The notes beneath the pieces were generated by a model. That model worked only from the letters and a program-made list of their open reading frames with translations, was not told where the DNA came from and ran no database searches. The position numbers were made by a program, and so were the translations under genes. From Brasenia schreberi (taxonomy: Eukaryota; Streptophyta; Magnoliopsida; Nymphaeales; Cabombaceae): a DNA stretch of 64,000 bases. Shown here in pieces: positions 1 to 11,138 of the stretch; the stretch's first letter is position 1, and each line of letters begins with the position of its first letter. Where the stretch lies: positions 5,691,001 through 5,755,000 of the forward strand of contig JAYKKT010000059.1 in NCBI GenBank assembly GCA_036023115.1, read 5' to 3'.

Positions 1-802
1 TTGCAAGAAATCACGAGCTATTTGGATCAGTTTGGATTAGGTCAAATATCCAACTAACACAAGACCTTTAATTGGAATAGGTAGATAGCACCTGTTCCAA
101 GATTGGCATTGGATATAATTCCAGGGCCTTATATCTGCTTTAATATGAAGATCTTTGATCTGCTTGCATGTCGAAATATACCAATTAGATTATTTCAGGA
201 AAGCAAAAGCCAATTGTCAACACAACCAAATGTGGATTTGCAAAGGATTTCCTCGTACGAAACAATCAGAGTGAAGTCTAACTCTGTAACACCATTAAGC
301 ACCTGGAATTGCACCAATTGTGCGCCCAAGAATCTACACTGCCATAATTTAAAATGCCCCTTTAATTGTTCTCAACAAACTAGTGAAAAACCCTACTTCA
401 GAAAATTTTTGGCAATAATTTCATTATTGCAGTTGGTTATAATTCTAGTTCCAGAACTAGTAGCTTCAAAATGATTCCTAAAGGTTTTGTTTGATATGTT
501 TTTCTGTTTTCCTTTTGCTGGTAGTTTTGCGTGTAGACTAAATTGTAATTTGATTACTTCGACTTTGATTCTTTTTTCAATTCATAAATCAAACCAAAGG
601 TTTAATTCCATAGCTTACACTCGGTTATCTTATTGTCTTGTTATTTTTTTGAGTTACAACGACAACTGCCTTATTCTATCATGCTGCAAGGTTGCATGCT
701 ACTGTGGTAGAGTAAAACTTTTGGTTGCTACCGAGTTCTGCAAAAGTGAATAGCTTTTTGGCTCCCTGAACAGCACCTAATACATGTCATGTGCAGGTCC
801 CA
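1..802. other. Upstream region of the BPA1-family gene
   Basis: No coding match is seen. The reading frames here are short and do not resemble known proteins. A TGTGCAG acceptor-like site ends at about 796, just before the proposed ATG at 803, so part of this stretch may be 5' UTR or a 5' UTR intron. Confidence 0.4.
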
Positions 803-3800
803 ATGGATCCTAGCGTTTTGAGCACTGGAATGGAGAACCAATCAACTGTTACCCCGAATTGGATGATAGATGTTTCAGATGTAAGAACTCAAAATATATG
901 AAAACTTAAAGTTGTAGCTTGTATGTCTTTTTCTTTGAGCTGTAATGAATATGGCTGCTTATTTTCTTCTTGTGGGTTTAATGAGGGTGAAATTGCACAT
1001 GTTGAGCCATTACATGTCACATATGAAACCCATTTACTGGTTTTGTTTCTTTGAGTTGTAATGAGCATGTGCTCTGCTTATTTTCTTGTTATGGGTCTAA
1101 TGAGGATGAAATTACAGTTGAACCATTACATGTCACATATGAGACTCACTTACTAGCTTTTAGTTTCTAATGATGTTCAATTCTCTTTGCTTTGCTTCTT
1201 GAAGTGTAACCAGAAAGTGGAAGAACAAGAAGAAATGCTTGTACCTACGGTATCCTACATTCAAAGCGTATGCTTGAGGAGAGGAAAAGTCATATCAATG
1301 ACTTCTCCCTTGCCTCCCCTTCACTCTACCAGTAGGAAACTGTTACCTCTGTCTATATGCACAGCCAAGTGTAGTGGGTTCTATTAGGTATTTGCTCATG
1401 AAAGAACCAGTACTTTCTTTCAAACGATAAGAGGGAATGGTCAAATATCTCTGGTTAGGCTGCATCAGGGTTTCAAAATACTTGGGAGGAAGGGAGCATG
1501 CTTGCTAATAAATGGCTTATAACTCATTCTTAGGAAGCAAAGAACGATAAAAGAATGATAAAATGCACGGACAATCACACAACCATGAGACAAGATTTTA
1601 CATGGTTCAGAGGGAGCTAATTCTTGCCTCTTACCAAGTATGGCTGAAATCTACGGAAGAATGGATCAGGTTCCACATTAAACTGCAAAACTCATTCCAT
1701 CTGGTTTTACCCTATGTCTGTGATGTGGTTTATACAACATGAGAACCACTGATACCTTTATCTTTGCTTGAAAACAATAACTATTTCAAAATAGTGTAAA
1801 CAAACTGGTACTGAATCCATTTTATCGAAGATCAAATCTATATACAATCAGCCACACATGACTTAATGTTATTAAATACATGAGGAGTATTTATAGAGGA
1901 GAAGAGTGAAAGCCAGCAACACCGTTGCTGAAGGACAGTTTACTAGCCATTGGCCATGTGGTGGCCTAGGTGGCCTTAGTGCCAAGTGGTCCTAGCCCAG
2001 GTGATCTGGGTCCGGTGGGACCTGATTTAAAACACATACTTATGGACCCTGTTGACCCAACCCTATTACATTTTAAATCCTCCTCAAACTTATGGTGTGT
2101 ATACAGAAAATTTGTCTAACAACAACAAAATGTGAATTTGAGAGGGCACGACTTTCTTCGAAACATATTTCCTAAACCAAAGTTTCAATTTATTTTTCAT
2201 CCTAAGACCAATGAAGTATCAATACATGCATTCGCTCAATTTCTAAAACTAACAAGACAATTTATGATACATAATCAATAAGTCAAACCAAAAACTGAGT
2301 CAAATAAGTTCATGAAGTTGATTTTGCTCTAATTCAAGAAAGTCATTTGATAGAAAACATTGATATCATCCAAATAGGATTATCTATTATAACAAATAGG
2401 TTCATAAATCACTACAAACTTATTATATTGTAAGGAAACTTTGGTATGTCAAATAAGCTTTTTAAGGCAAAGCTAAGCCATTTAGTCAAACAAGCTTTAA
2501 CGTTAAGTTCAAACCCGAGTTTTAAGGACAAACTCGAACACAAACAAACTTTTAAGCAAAACTCAAAACTTTCAAGTCAAATAAGCTTTTTAAGGTTAAG
2601 CTTAAAACCCGAGTTTTAAAGACAAACTTGAACCCAACAAGCTTTTTAAGGCAAAACTCAAAACCTTCATACATACAATTCTCAAGACCCTTAAATATCC
2701 TTTAAACTCAAAAGTGATTCTATGGTTCCAAAAATAAGACAATCCATTAAGATTATCAAAACAAGTCAAGGGAATCAACTTCATGTTTTTCAAAAAGTCT
2801 CACAAGGTTTGTCTCACAATTCTCTTAAAACAATTTTATCAAATGCAAGCTAATCAACTTAACTATAAGTGTTTTTTAATATTGATTACTCTCCGACCAA
2901 AAGGCCAACAATATGAAGCATCTTAATCACAAAGATCTCCAATAAAAGGCCAAAAAGATCATAATCTCACGAAAAAAACAACCTTAAAGTTATCAAGATC
3001 ACAAATCCTCAAATAACAATAAGTGCATCTTCAAATATCAATTAATTTTCAACAAAAGGCCACCAACATAAAGCACCTTAATAACAAATGTCTTCAACAA
3101 AAGGCCAACAATATAGATCTTAGTCATACAAGTAGATGCAACTTATTGCCAACAAACATTTTTCCAATTCATTCAACAACAAAGTTTTAATTCTCAAATA
3201 ACAATAAGTACATTTTTAAACATTAATTGATTTCCAACAAAAGTCTAACAACATGAAGCACCTTAATCACAAAAGTCTTCAACAAAAGGCCAACAACATG
3301 AAGCACCTTAATCATAAAAGTCTTCAACAAAAGGCCAACAACATGGATCTCAATTATACAGGAAGATACAACTTATTGTTTTCCAATAAATACATTTTTG
3401 ATCTAATCAAAATAGTCAAGTTTGAAATCATTCAAATGTTGCAACACATTTTTCCTCTAAATATACCAATAAATAATTGATAAAATCGATATTAAAAACA
3501 AAAAGTTGGAAAGAGCACACTCGGATGAACTCGAATATGAATACCAAGCATGATTAAATCGGGTTCGAACATAGCCTAGGTCTGGATCCAAGACCAACAA
3601 AGACCTCCTACTAAACACAAAATGGGTTTGGATCCAAGGCTCAATTGTATATAAACGTGTCCCCTTGACTACGTATAAATGCGTCTCCACAACCACATTG
3701 GGATTCCGTGGACGGTATGGATGAGCAACAGTGCCACTCCCTCTCGCTTCACTCCTCTCATGGTGTTCTCTAGAAGCAGGACGCTCCGTCGAAGGAACAT

Positions 3801-6800
3801 GAGCCAAAGTCACTTCATTGTCCATCATTGCTGGCTAAAGCCTCCATCGCCCGCTGATATCCCACTTCCATTTATCGAGTCACGACCCCATGACAAACAA
3901 AACCTTGTCGTTGTAGGCAACCCCTGTTCTTGCCTTCCATCCACCGCTCCAACCACCCAACATGTTGAGAGCCAATCATCCCAACCTCAATATCATTGTT
4001 GCCATCGGGAATCCAATCACAAAGCCACTAACCTTCCACCCAAATCATCAGCACCAGTTCCACCATCTCTCTCTCTCACCTCAACCCAAAAACCACACCA
4101 TCCATGTCGGAGGAAGTCATCGATCGGTTGTCGGAGAATGAATTCCAGAATTCATCCGACGATCCATGCATCCATGAAAAGGAAGGAACTTCAAGAAATT
4201 GTCGAGCAAAGAGTCGCAATGCCATATGCAGAAAGAGGCTTCACAAATGCGATGAAGCAACCCAACCTTGCTATGATACCATGTAAACAAACAAGCACAT
4301 AATCCATTTTATTGAAGATCAAATCTATATGCAATCAGTGAAAGCCAACAATTGTGTTGTTAGTTGTTGAAGGCCCTGATCGCCTTGGTGCCAAGTGGCC
4401 CTGGCCTGGGTGGTTGTGGTTCGAGTGACCTGGATTCGTTGGGACCTGATTTCAATCAAACACATACTTATGGGCCCTGTTGGCCCAACCCTATTACATT
4501 TTAACAAATACAACCGCAGGCTGTGGGCCAATGATATAGTTCAGCTAAATGTATTTGTAAATCTATTGCGGTTTATATCATTGTTGCCCGCAGGTAAGGA
4601 CCATAAAAGTTAGCAATATCTCGTTACGTGCTTCAGAGCAAGTCATCAAGGAGTTTTTCTCCTTTTCTGGTGATATTGAATATGTTGAAATGCAAAGGTT
4701 AGTTTTTATCATGCATGACGTTTTATTGTGTGGGTTCTTGATGCAAGGCTTTTAGAGGATAAATTTCGCTCCCTTTGTTACAGAGAAACAGAGAACTCTC
4801 AGATGGCATATGTTACTTTCCAGGAATCACAAGGAGCAGACAGAGCAATTCTTTTGACTGTACGTATGAACCCCTTCAAATTGTATTCTTTTAGCACAAA
4901 AAGAAATAGCTCACCTGACCAGGGAATCGACTTAAAAGTTGAAGGTCATTGGCTCGATACCTGGGGTGTGCGTCTTTGGCCTTCCTGTCATACCAAAGAA
5001 AACAAAATTGTATTCTTCAATTGTAGACCATGTCTGCATGATGAATTTTATCAAGACTGTAGCCATGAACAGACAAAACTGTTGTTTTAGATCAATTGCT
5101 TTTCTCAGCTTTTTGGTCCCATGACCTTATTATGATATGCAAATGGTTCAGATTTACTTGGACTTCTAAGATGGGGTTCAAAAGTTTTTTCAAATATGGG
5201 CCTTCAAGTGAATTGATTGGATTTCAATCTGGGGATTTTCGCAGCGGTTTGGACTTTAAGGTATCATAGAAAATGGCCTTAACTTGTAGATGGATTCCAA
5301 TTTTCACAGTTTCTCAGCAAAAAAAGGTAGTTCGTTAAGCGTAATCTCAATCGCAGGGTACCGGACGTCCTTGCTGCTGCTGGGAATTCGACCCCCGGGG
5401 GTCCATGTGCGTGCGTTAGGTTTCACCCTCCCTCTGTAACCAAAACAAAGTAGTTCGTTGACACTAATTTGACTAAATGCGCATCAAGGAAAGAAAGCTA
5501 TTTTTGTTTGTGTACTCCTTTTACCTTGTAACACTGCTCTCTGGCAAGCCATTCATCTCCTTTATGCTTTGTGCAGGTGTGTTATTTGTGGGTGGAGAGA
5601 GAGAGAGAGAGAGAGCTGATGGGTTCTCCAACAATACTGTGATGTGGCCACTATCTTAGCCTAATTTGGCCAGTGAGATCAAAACTTATAACTTGAAGGA
5701 AAAGATCAGTTCCTCTTTTTGGTTTATCTTAAGCAGTTTAGCATTCAAAATAGCGGTAGTCTCTAAAGACCATTTCTATATCTTGTTGAACTACCAGGGT
5801 GACCTTTTGTCAAGTGGTGGATCATAAGCACAGTTTCTAGGAAAAAAGAACTTCAAATCAAGTCTGCTTGCAAAGGGAACTCTAGACTGTCTGCTGCAAA
5901 ATCTCATGAAACTTATACAGTTGACCTTTTTTAAGATTGAATTTCTATGAGCATTTTTATCGTGAATCTCTATTTTCAATTGGATTAAATCCAAATGTTC
6001 TGCACATTTTCATATATAAATCTTGTACGGTCTGGTTCCATTTTGCACAGTTCAACTGGATCAACTTGAAATTAGATCTAGGTTTTGATATGGGATTATC
6101 AAAGTGGACTATTGTCCAGAACAACTGATGGCAGATCTTTGGTTTCTTATATCAGTTTTATCTTTTGCTGTCACAGGGTGCGACAATTGTTGATCTTTCT
6201 GTTGACATTACACCGGCTGAAGACTACAAGTTGCCTCCTGAAGCTATTGCACAATTGGTAACAACTTTAGTTTTCTCAAGTGCATCATTCTTTTTTGCTG
6301 CATCCTTTGATTGTTCAACACAGCCATATGAAATTTGAAAATCAGCAAAGCTACTTGAAGAAATAATTGAAATGCCCAAATTCCACTATGTTTATGAAAG
6401 ATGCAGAATGCCTTAAGGATTTCGGTCATGAAAACTCTGCATTTTACTGACACGTTACTCCTACCATAGGAAAGCAAAGCCTCCAATACTTCTGGTTCTG
6501 CTGTCCAAAAAGCTGAAGAAGTGGTTAGCAGCATGTTAGCCAAGGGATTTGTCTTGGGGAAGGATGCTGTAAATAAAGCGAAGGCATTTGATGAGAAACT
6601 CCATTTAACTTCCAGTGCCACAGCTACCGTTGTATCTTTGGATCAGAAGATTGGACTGAGTGAGAAGCTAAGTATTGGAACGGCCCTTGTGAATGACAAA
6701 ATGAGGCCGGTTCGGCTATCATGAGCAATAGGTATGTCTCCACCAGTGCAACCTGGGTTTCAAGTGCACTGAACATGGTAGCTAAAGCTGCTGAAGATGT

Positions 6801-6984
6801 GAACCTAATGACAAAGGAAAAGGTTGAGAAGGCAGAGGAGGAGAAAAGGGTGAGTGTTCAAAAGGAAAGGACAGGGATGATCAGCAACCTCACACAGAAA
6901 CATCTCGATGAGTCGCCAGCAGATGAGGCTGCAACTCTGCCAGTTAGCACTGGTGATAATATAGTTAGACTTGGTATTATATGA
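803..6984 (+). CDS. RRM protein of the BPA1 (binding partner of ACD11) family, 3' part frameshifted
   Basis: Exons fit as 803-880, 4594-4697, 4784-4859, 6177-6257 and 6470-6724, all with GT-AG borders and matching phases. The protein has a short N-terminal extension, then an RRM (RTIKVSNIS as RNP2-like strand, EFFSFSGDIEYVEM, QMAYVTFQ as the RNP1-like strand, LLTGATIVDLSV), then an alanine- and lysine-rich helical tail (AEEVVSSMLAKGFVLGKDAV, SLDQKIGLSEKLSIGT). This layout is that of plant BPA1-like proteins; Arabidopsis BPA1 binds the sphingolipid-transfer protein ACD11. In the last exon the frame runs to a stop at 6722-6724 (about 197 aa). The expected C-terminal part (AGSAIMSNRYV ... LGII) resumes in another frame from 6706 to the stop at 6984. 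Roughly 25 residues normally found between VNEKVR and AGSA are missing, so the gene is either truncated or a young pseudogene. Intron 1 is 3.7 kb because of an LTR element. Confidence 0.8.
931..1168. repeat. Tandem duplication, two units of about 115-120 bp
   Basis: Two diverged copies, about 931-1045 and 1046-1168, each run from CTTTGAG-TGTAATGA through GAGCCATTACATGTCACATATGA-like text. They lie in intron 1 of the BPA1-family gene. No coding content. Confidence 0.7.
2440..3345. repeat. Degenerate tandem repeats inside the LTR element
   Basis: Two short-period blocks. About 2450-2680 repeats an AAGCTTTTTAAGG ... CCCGAGTTTTAA motif. About 2880-3345 repeats CAACAAAAGGCCAACAACATG and AAGCACCTTAATCAC, with two adjacent 48-bp-spaced copies near 3253-3345. 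No protein match. Confidence 0.6.
4270..4281 (-). other. Primer binding site (initiator tRNA-Met type)
   Basis: Minus-strand TGGTATCATAGC directly abuts the right LTR; 11 of 12 bases match the common plant PBS. Confidence 0.7.
5337..5449 (+). mobile_element. tRNA-derived SINE in BPA1-family intron 3
   Basis: The 113-bp body is flanked by a perfect 10-bp target duplication GTAGTTCGTT (5327-5336 and 5450-5459). A box A-like stretch (TAATCTCAATCGCAGGGT) is followed about 45 bp later by a box B-like GGGAATTCGACCCCC, and the 3' end is A-rich (TGTAACCAAAACAAA). Related pieces occur near 10.75 kb and 17.3 kb. Confidence 0.65.
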
Positions 6985-7935
6985 CATTGGGGTCAGTTTG
7001 TCAATATAGTAGTAACCATAAGTTGCAATCTTTGTGTTGTTTCTTTTTCTTTTTCCATGGCATTATCATGCTTCATAATCAATAAAAGGAAGTTGGAGAA
7101 TAATGGCACAGATCGTTTGCATATGCATGTACTTAGCAGAAACTCGTCATATTGGTTTCTATCATTTGCAATACCCGCACTGGTGATTTTAAATGCCGTG
7201 TCTTGGCTAGTACCTACAGCCAATGACATAGGTAACAATATGAATGCTATTTATTTAAAACCGACTTGTTCCAGGGAAACCAGGACCCCCGATTCTAAAC
7301 TGACGGTTCCAGTTCCATCAAAACCTGGGTCTGTGTCTGGTTTCAGTTTCATTTCAAAGATTATGAAATGGAGAAGGTGGGATTTTAGAACCAGCAGTTC
7401 TAAATCATAGTTATAGTTACTAAATGCACATCCCAAATTACTAAGAACACACTCTCTTTTCGTTACCAGCACCTCTCTCTCTCTTAGCCAGAACCGGCCA
7501 CTGAAGTCCGCCACCCCTTTCTCCCTCTCTCCTCTTGCCATCCACATCCGCTGGTCGTCTTTCCTCTCCCCTCCCATCTCTCCCCACTCTCTCATTGTCT
7601 CTCTCCCCTCTCTTCCTCTCCACTTCTCCCTTTCTTTGTTTTGAAAAAGAAAAGGAGACAGATGCGTCTCCGATGCATCTCTTTTGCATAATCGTGTGGT
7701 TGCGTATCCTACGCAAGGGAGACGCTCACCTTGCCTGTTTCTTTTATACAGGAGACAGTAATTTGTAGAGCAAGGGTAATATGGAGGTTTTCAATAATAT
7801 AGGGTGTGCCCTTAGTAAAAGGGTGTCTACCCACTGTATATTTGTTGCAAAAATAGGTGAAATGCAGTTAGTCTCATCAATCACCATTTCCTATAAAAAA
7901 AGTTGCAAATACTTGAGATCAACAAGGACAAGGTC

Positions 7936-8104
7936 CACTGACAGATCTAGAATTTTATGTGTGGTGGGGTGAACTGCCTGTTCGACCATTTAGGATGGGG
8001 CCAACTATGTATAGTAGTTATAGATTTGATCATGTCGTGTAACATTTGATTGGCTTTTCGAATTACAGGCGGGGCAGCCACCCCTCAATGTAGATCCACC
8101 ACTG
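7936..8104. mobile_element. Small hAT-like MITE (169 bp)
   Basis: It begins CACTGACAGATCTA and ends TAGATCCACCACTG, giving imperfect inverted ends of the CAGTGG-GGATCTA type seen in plant hAT-like elements. Flanks ACAAGGTC (7928-7935) and ACAAGTTC (8105-8112) match at 7 of 8 positions, as expected for an 8-bp target duplication. No coding capacity. Confidence 0.5.
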
Positions 8105-8755
8105 ACAAGTTCTGTAAATAATGGCATCAACAAGAACGGAAGTTCTCAAAGATTAAAAGGAGATATTTATTCTTGATTTCTCGACTCTGTGTTGGTTTTC
8201 TTAAGGAAAACTCTGACATAATTTGTATTCCAAAGTTTTGCTCGTTTGAGTTTCAGACAAGTTTTACTAACATCATTTTCACGGTGAAAACAAACCTGTC
8301 ACAAAGACTTGCTCGCTTCTCCTATCTCCCAGCTCATCCATTTATATGTAGAAATAAATCTCAAACTACCAGACCGCTCTACCTCATGCTGACGAACTCG
8401 GAACTAATGATGGAGAATAGGAATGAGAGGTTGTTAGACCTTAGGCTGGTTGAATTAAAAAACGTAGAACCTATGCATCACACATAATTCCAACACTAGC
8501 AGTGTTTCTAGTTAGTGGTATTGAAAGGTTGAGAATGGCAAACGAAAGTGCATCACTTGTGCCCTTAAATCCTAGATTTGACAACGAAAGTCGTGTATAT
8601 ATATATATATATATATGAAAACCGAATCCTGTCCACTTCTGAGGTACCACTTGTTTTTTTGATGGAATGAGTGTAATTTTAAAAAATTAAGATTTTGAAA
8701 GAAAGACTAAGGACTTTGTACTCATGCCCTTGAAAAGGAATTATGCAAGATACAA

Positions 8756-8786
<31 letters not shown>

Positions 8787-10017
8787 GCATATATATATAA
8801 AGAGAGAGATTCTAGGTAGAATCTTTGGAGGGGCTACGTAAGGTTGGAGCATAAAATTGTGTGTTTTTATGAGAAAAAGAGGAATATTATTAGGAAAGTA
8901 ATTCCATAGTTGCATGAACAAAAGCTAGTATAAACTCAAAAGCAAGGCATTGACAAAAATGAATTTAGATATTTTAGGGGTATCTTATTGTGCAATAGGC
9001 CCAGGCTTCGTAATAAAATGCAGACCTCTCTGCAAGGTCATATAACCTTGTTTTTACTCTTCTACAAGGCCTATTAGTGGCTCACCTCTGGGGTGGGACT
9101 GGGCCTGAGTAATAGTTATGTAATACATATATATGTGTGTGTGTGTGTGTAAAGTTGCTCTTGAGCAATTGAGAAGGTGAGCGGGCTGCAGTGGCACCAA
9201 GCACTTCTCTATCTCGTGTCTAGCCCACTATATTGTGCACAAGACACATGCATGCACACACACATAAATATATATAATATGTGTATGTGTAGAGAGAGCT
9301 TGGTAAACGTACAAACCAATTTATGTCAAAATTTTCTTAAACATCTAAACGGTTCAATTGAATGGCAATGATTGAGAACTCTAAGTGGATTTGAGCGTGT
9401 GACTACATATATAGAGATGGGTAGTTCTAAATGCATGTTTTTTAGTGCATACTAATACATAACCTTATCTGTTGTTTGATCTTTGATGATGAAAGTGATA
9501 AAATAAAAAAGTATTTAATACATATGATGCAGTGAATGATGTACTGAAGTACAACACTATTTTCTTACTTTCTTAATTTAAATCTCCATCGTTATTGTGG
9601 AGATGTTTACGCATGATTATGCACCAAAAAATATTATGCATCTAAAATTACATCTCTTATAAAAAGAGGAACATATATATGTATAATATGTGTGTACTCA
9701 GGAGTCAAAGGTTCCCGTTCTGGTTGAATCAGTCGAATCTGAACTGCTTCCGGTCACATTTTTGGAGTGGTGAAAGTGTAACTGAGTGCAGATTGTTGGT
9801 TTCACCACCCTCCAAACTGGTTCCGAACTGGCCTTGTCTATGTTTTGTGAGAAATGCTTCTTGTGATTTGCTGTTCTCAGACAATGACGTCCATTGATGC
9901 TGCTGGAAACACCGTTTTCATCTATCTGGTTCCTAAAACACGCTTTTAGAAACACACTTTTATAACTCGGTGACATGTATCCCCACCTAACACACATACA
10001 CATATACATGTATACAC

Positions 10018-10159
<142 letters not shown>

Positions 10160-10744
10160 GTTCATGTGTATACTAATTGATGGTTACATCCACTTAAACA
10201 TCTCAACCCTTCGGTTCACATGATCTAATTTTTAAAAAGAAAAAAATACCATTGTATTTTTCATACTTTCTATTTAATGCACTTTTAAAATTTAAACTTC
10301 CATATTTGATCATGCGAATCCATTTTTGCATATTTACTATATATATATATATATATATATATAAAGAGAGAGGGAGAGAGAGAGATGTACAAATGAAGCT
10401 CAAGATGTGTAGACCTTTCCAAGTGAAGCCAAACCCAGCTTAATCTCGTTAGGTTTGCAAACCTTACCTAAACAAGCTAAGCACGAATTGAATTGGCATT
10501 GCCACTCCATAATAATTAGCAAGTCAAGCATAAGTCTGGTAAACAAGCCGAACCAACCAAACACGGGCTGTTCATGTTCGACTCGTTTCCTAGATGAGTT
10601 AGCTTGTATCTATACATTTACCAACAATTTATGTTCAAACATGTTGACGGGCTGCTCATCATCTTATAGTAAGTGGAGTTCAAACACAACAAGCGAGTGT
10701 GAATTGGGTTATACTTGTCCCGGTCTCGTGTTTGAAACCAGTAC

Positions 10745-10825
10745 ATGACTCTCTCACTGCAGGTGGGGAATTCGAGTCTGGTGGTTTGCATATGCGTGTG
10801 AGTGTGTCAGGCTTCACCGAACCAG
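10745..10825 (+). mobile_element. SINE-like fragment
   Basis: The block CTGCAGGTGGGGAATTCGAG followed by GCGTGTGAGTGTGTCAGGCT parallels the box B and downstream part of the SINE at 5337-5449. No clear target duplication was found. Confidence 0.35.
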
Positions 10826-11138
10826 CTTCGGCCATCCCACAGTACCAAGAAAATAGACGAACTAAGAAGGAGATCAACCGAGCCAATCTATGAGCAGCTC
10901 GTTTTGTATAAGAGCCCTACTCAAGCAACAATAGAGCAAGAGAGTGAATGGCACTGATGCTATTTGGTTCAACGATAGGGGTGATTAATGTTCTGTAAAC
11001 CCTCGGGCGCCAATGATAGGTGTCCGCGGAAGCCTCAGCGATTTCAATTTCAACTCTCCGAACAGGAAAAGAGGCGCGATTCATTCCATTTCTGAAGAGC
11101 GAGAGGGTGTGGGGCGGAGGAAGAAAGCAAAAGGAAGG

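Larger units (their letters stand above)
1795..4506 (-). mobile_element. Non-autonomous LTR retrotransposon (copia-like ends) in BPA1-family intron 1
   Basis: Direct repeats at about 1795-2078 and 4282-4506 share long stretches, such as the segments around CATACTTATG and CCCTATTACATTTTAA, and begin and end TG...CA in this orientation (the left copy's inner end is slightly eroded). Next to the right repeat, 4270-4281 reads as TGGTATCATAGC on the minus strand, one base from the usual initiator-tRNA-Met primer site TGGTATCAGAGC. Next to the left repeat a purine tract (minus-strand GTTTGAGGAGGAT) is at about 2077-2090. Flanking 5-mers are AATAG (1790-1794) and AATAC (4507-4511), a near-perfect target duplication. 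The 2.2 kb interior has no gag or pol match, so movement would have depended on another element. Its inner edge resembles that of the copia element at 34.3 kb. Confidence 0.75.

Noticed and set aside
2880..3345. Spaced repeats that superficially resemble a CRISPR array
   Set aside because: The repeat and spacer lengths are irregular, the copies are adjacent or degenerate, and the locus is inside a plant retroelement.
3679..4302. 207-codon open frame on the + strand
   Set aside because: It lies antisense inside the LTR element, is Ser/Pro/His-rich without a family pattern, and overlaps the primer site and LTR start.
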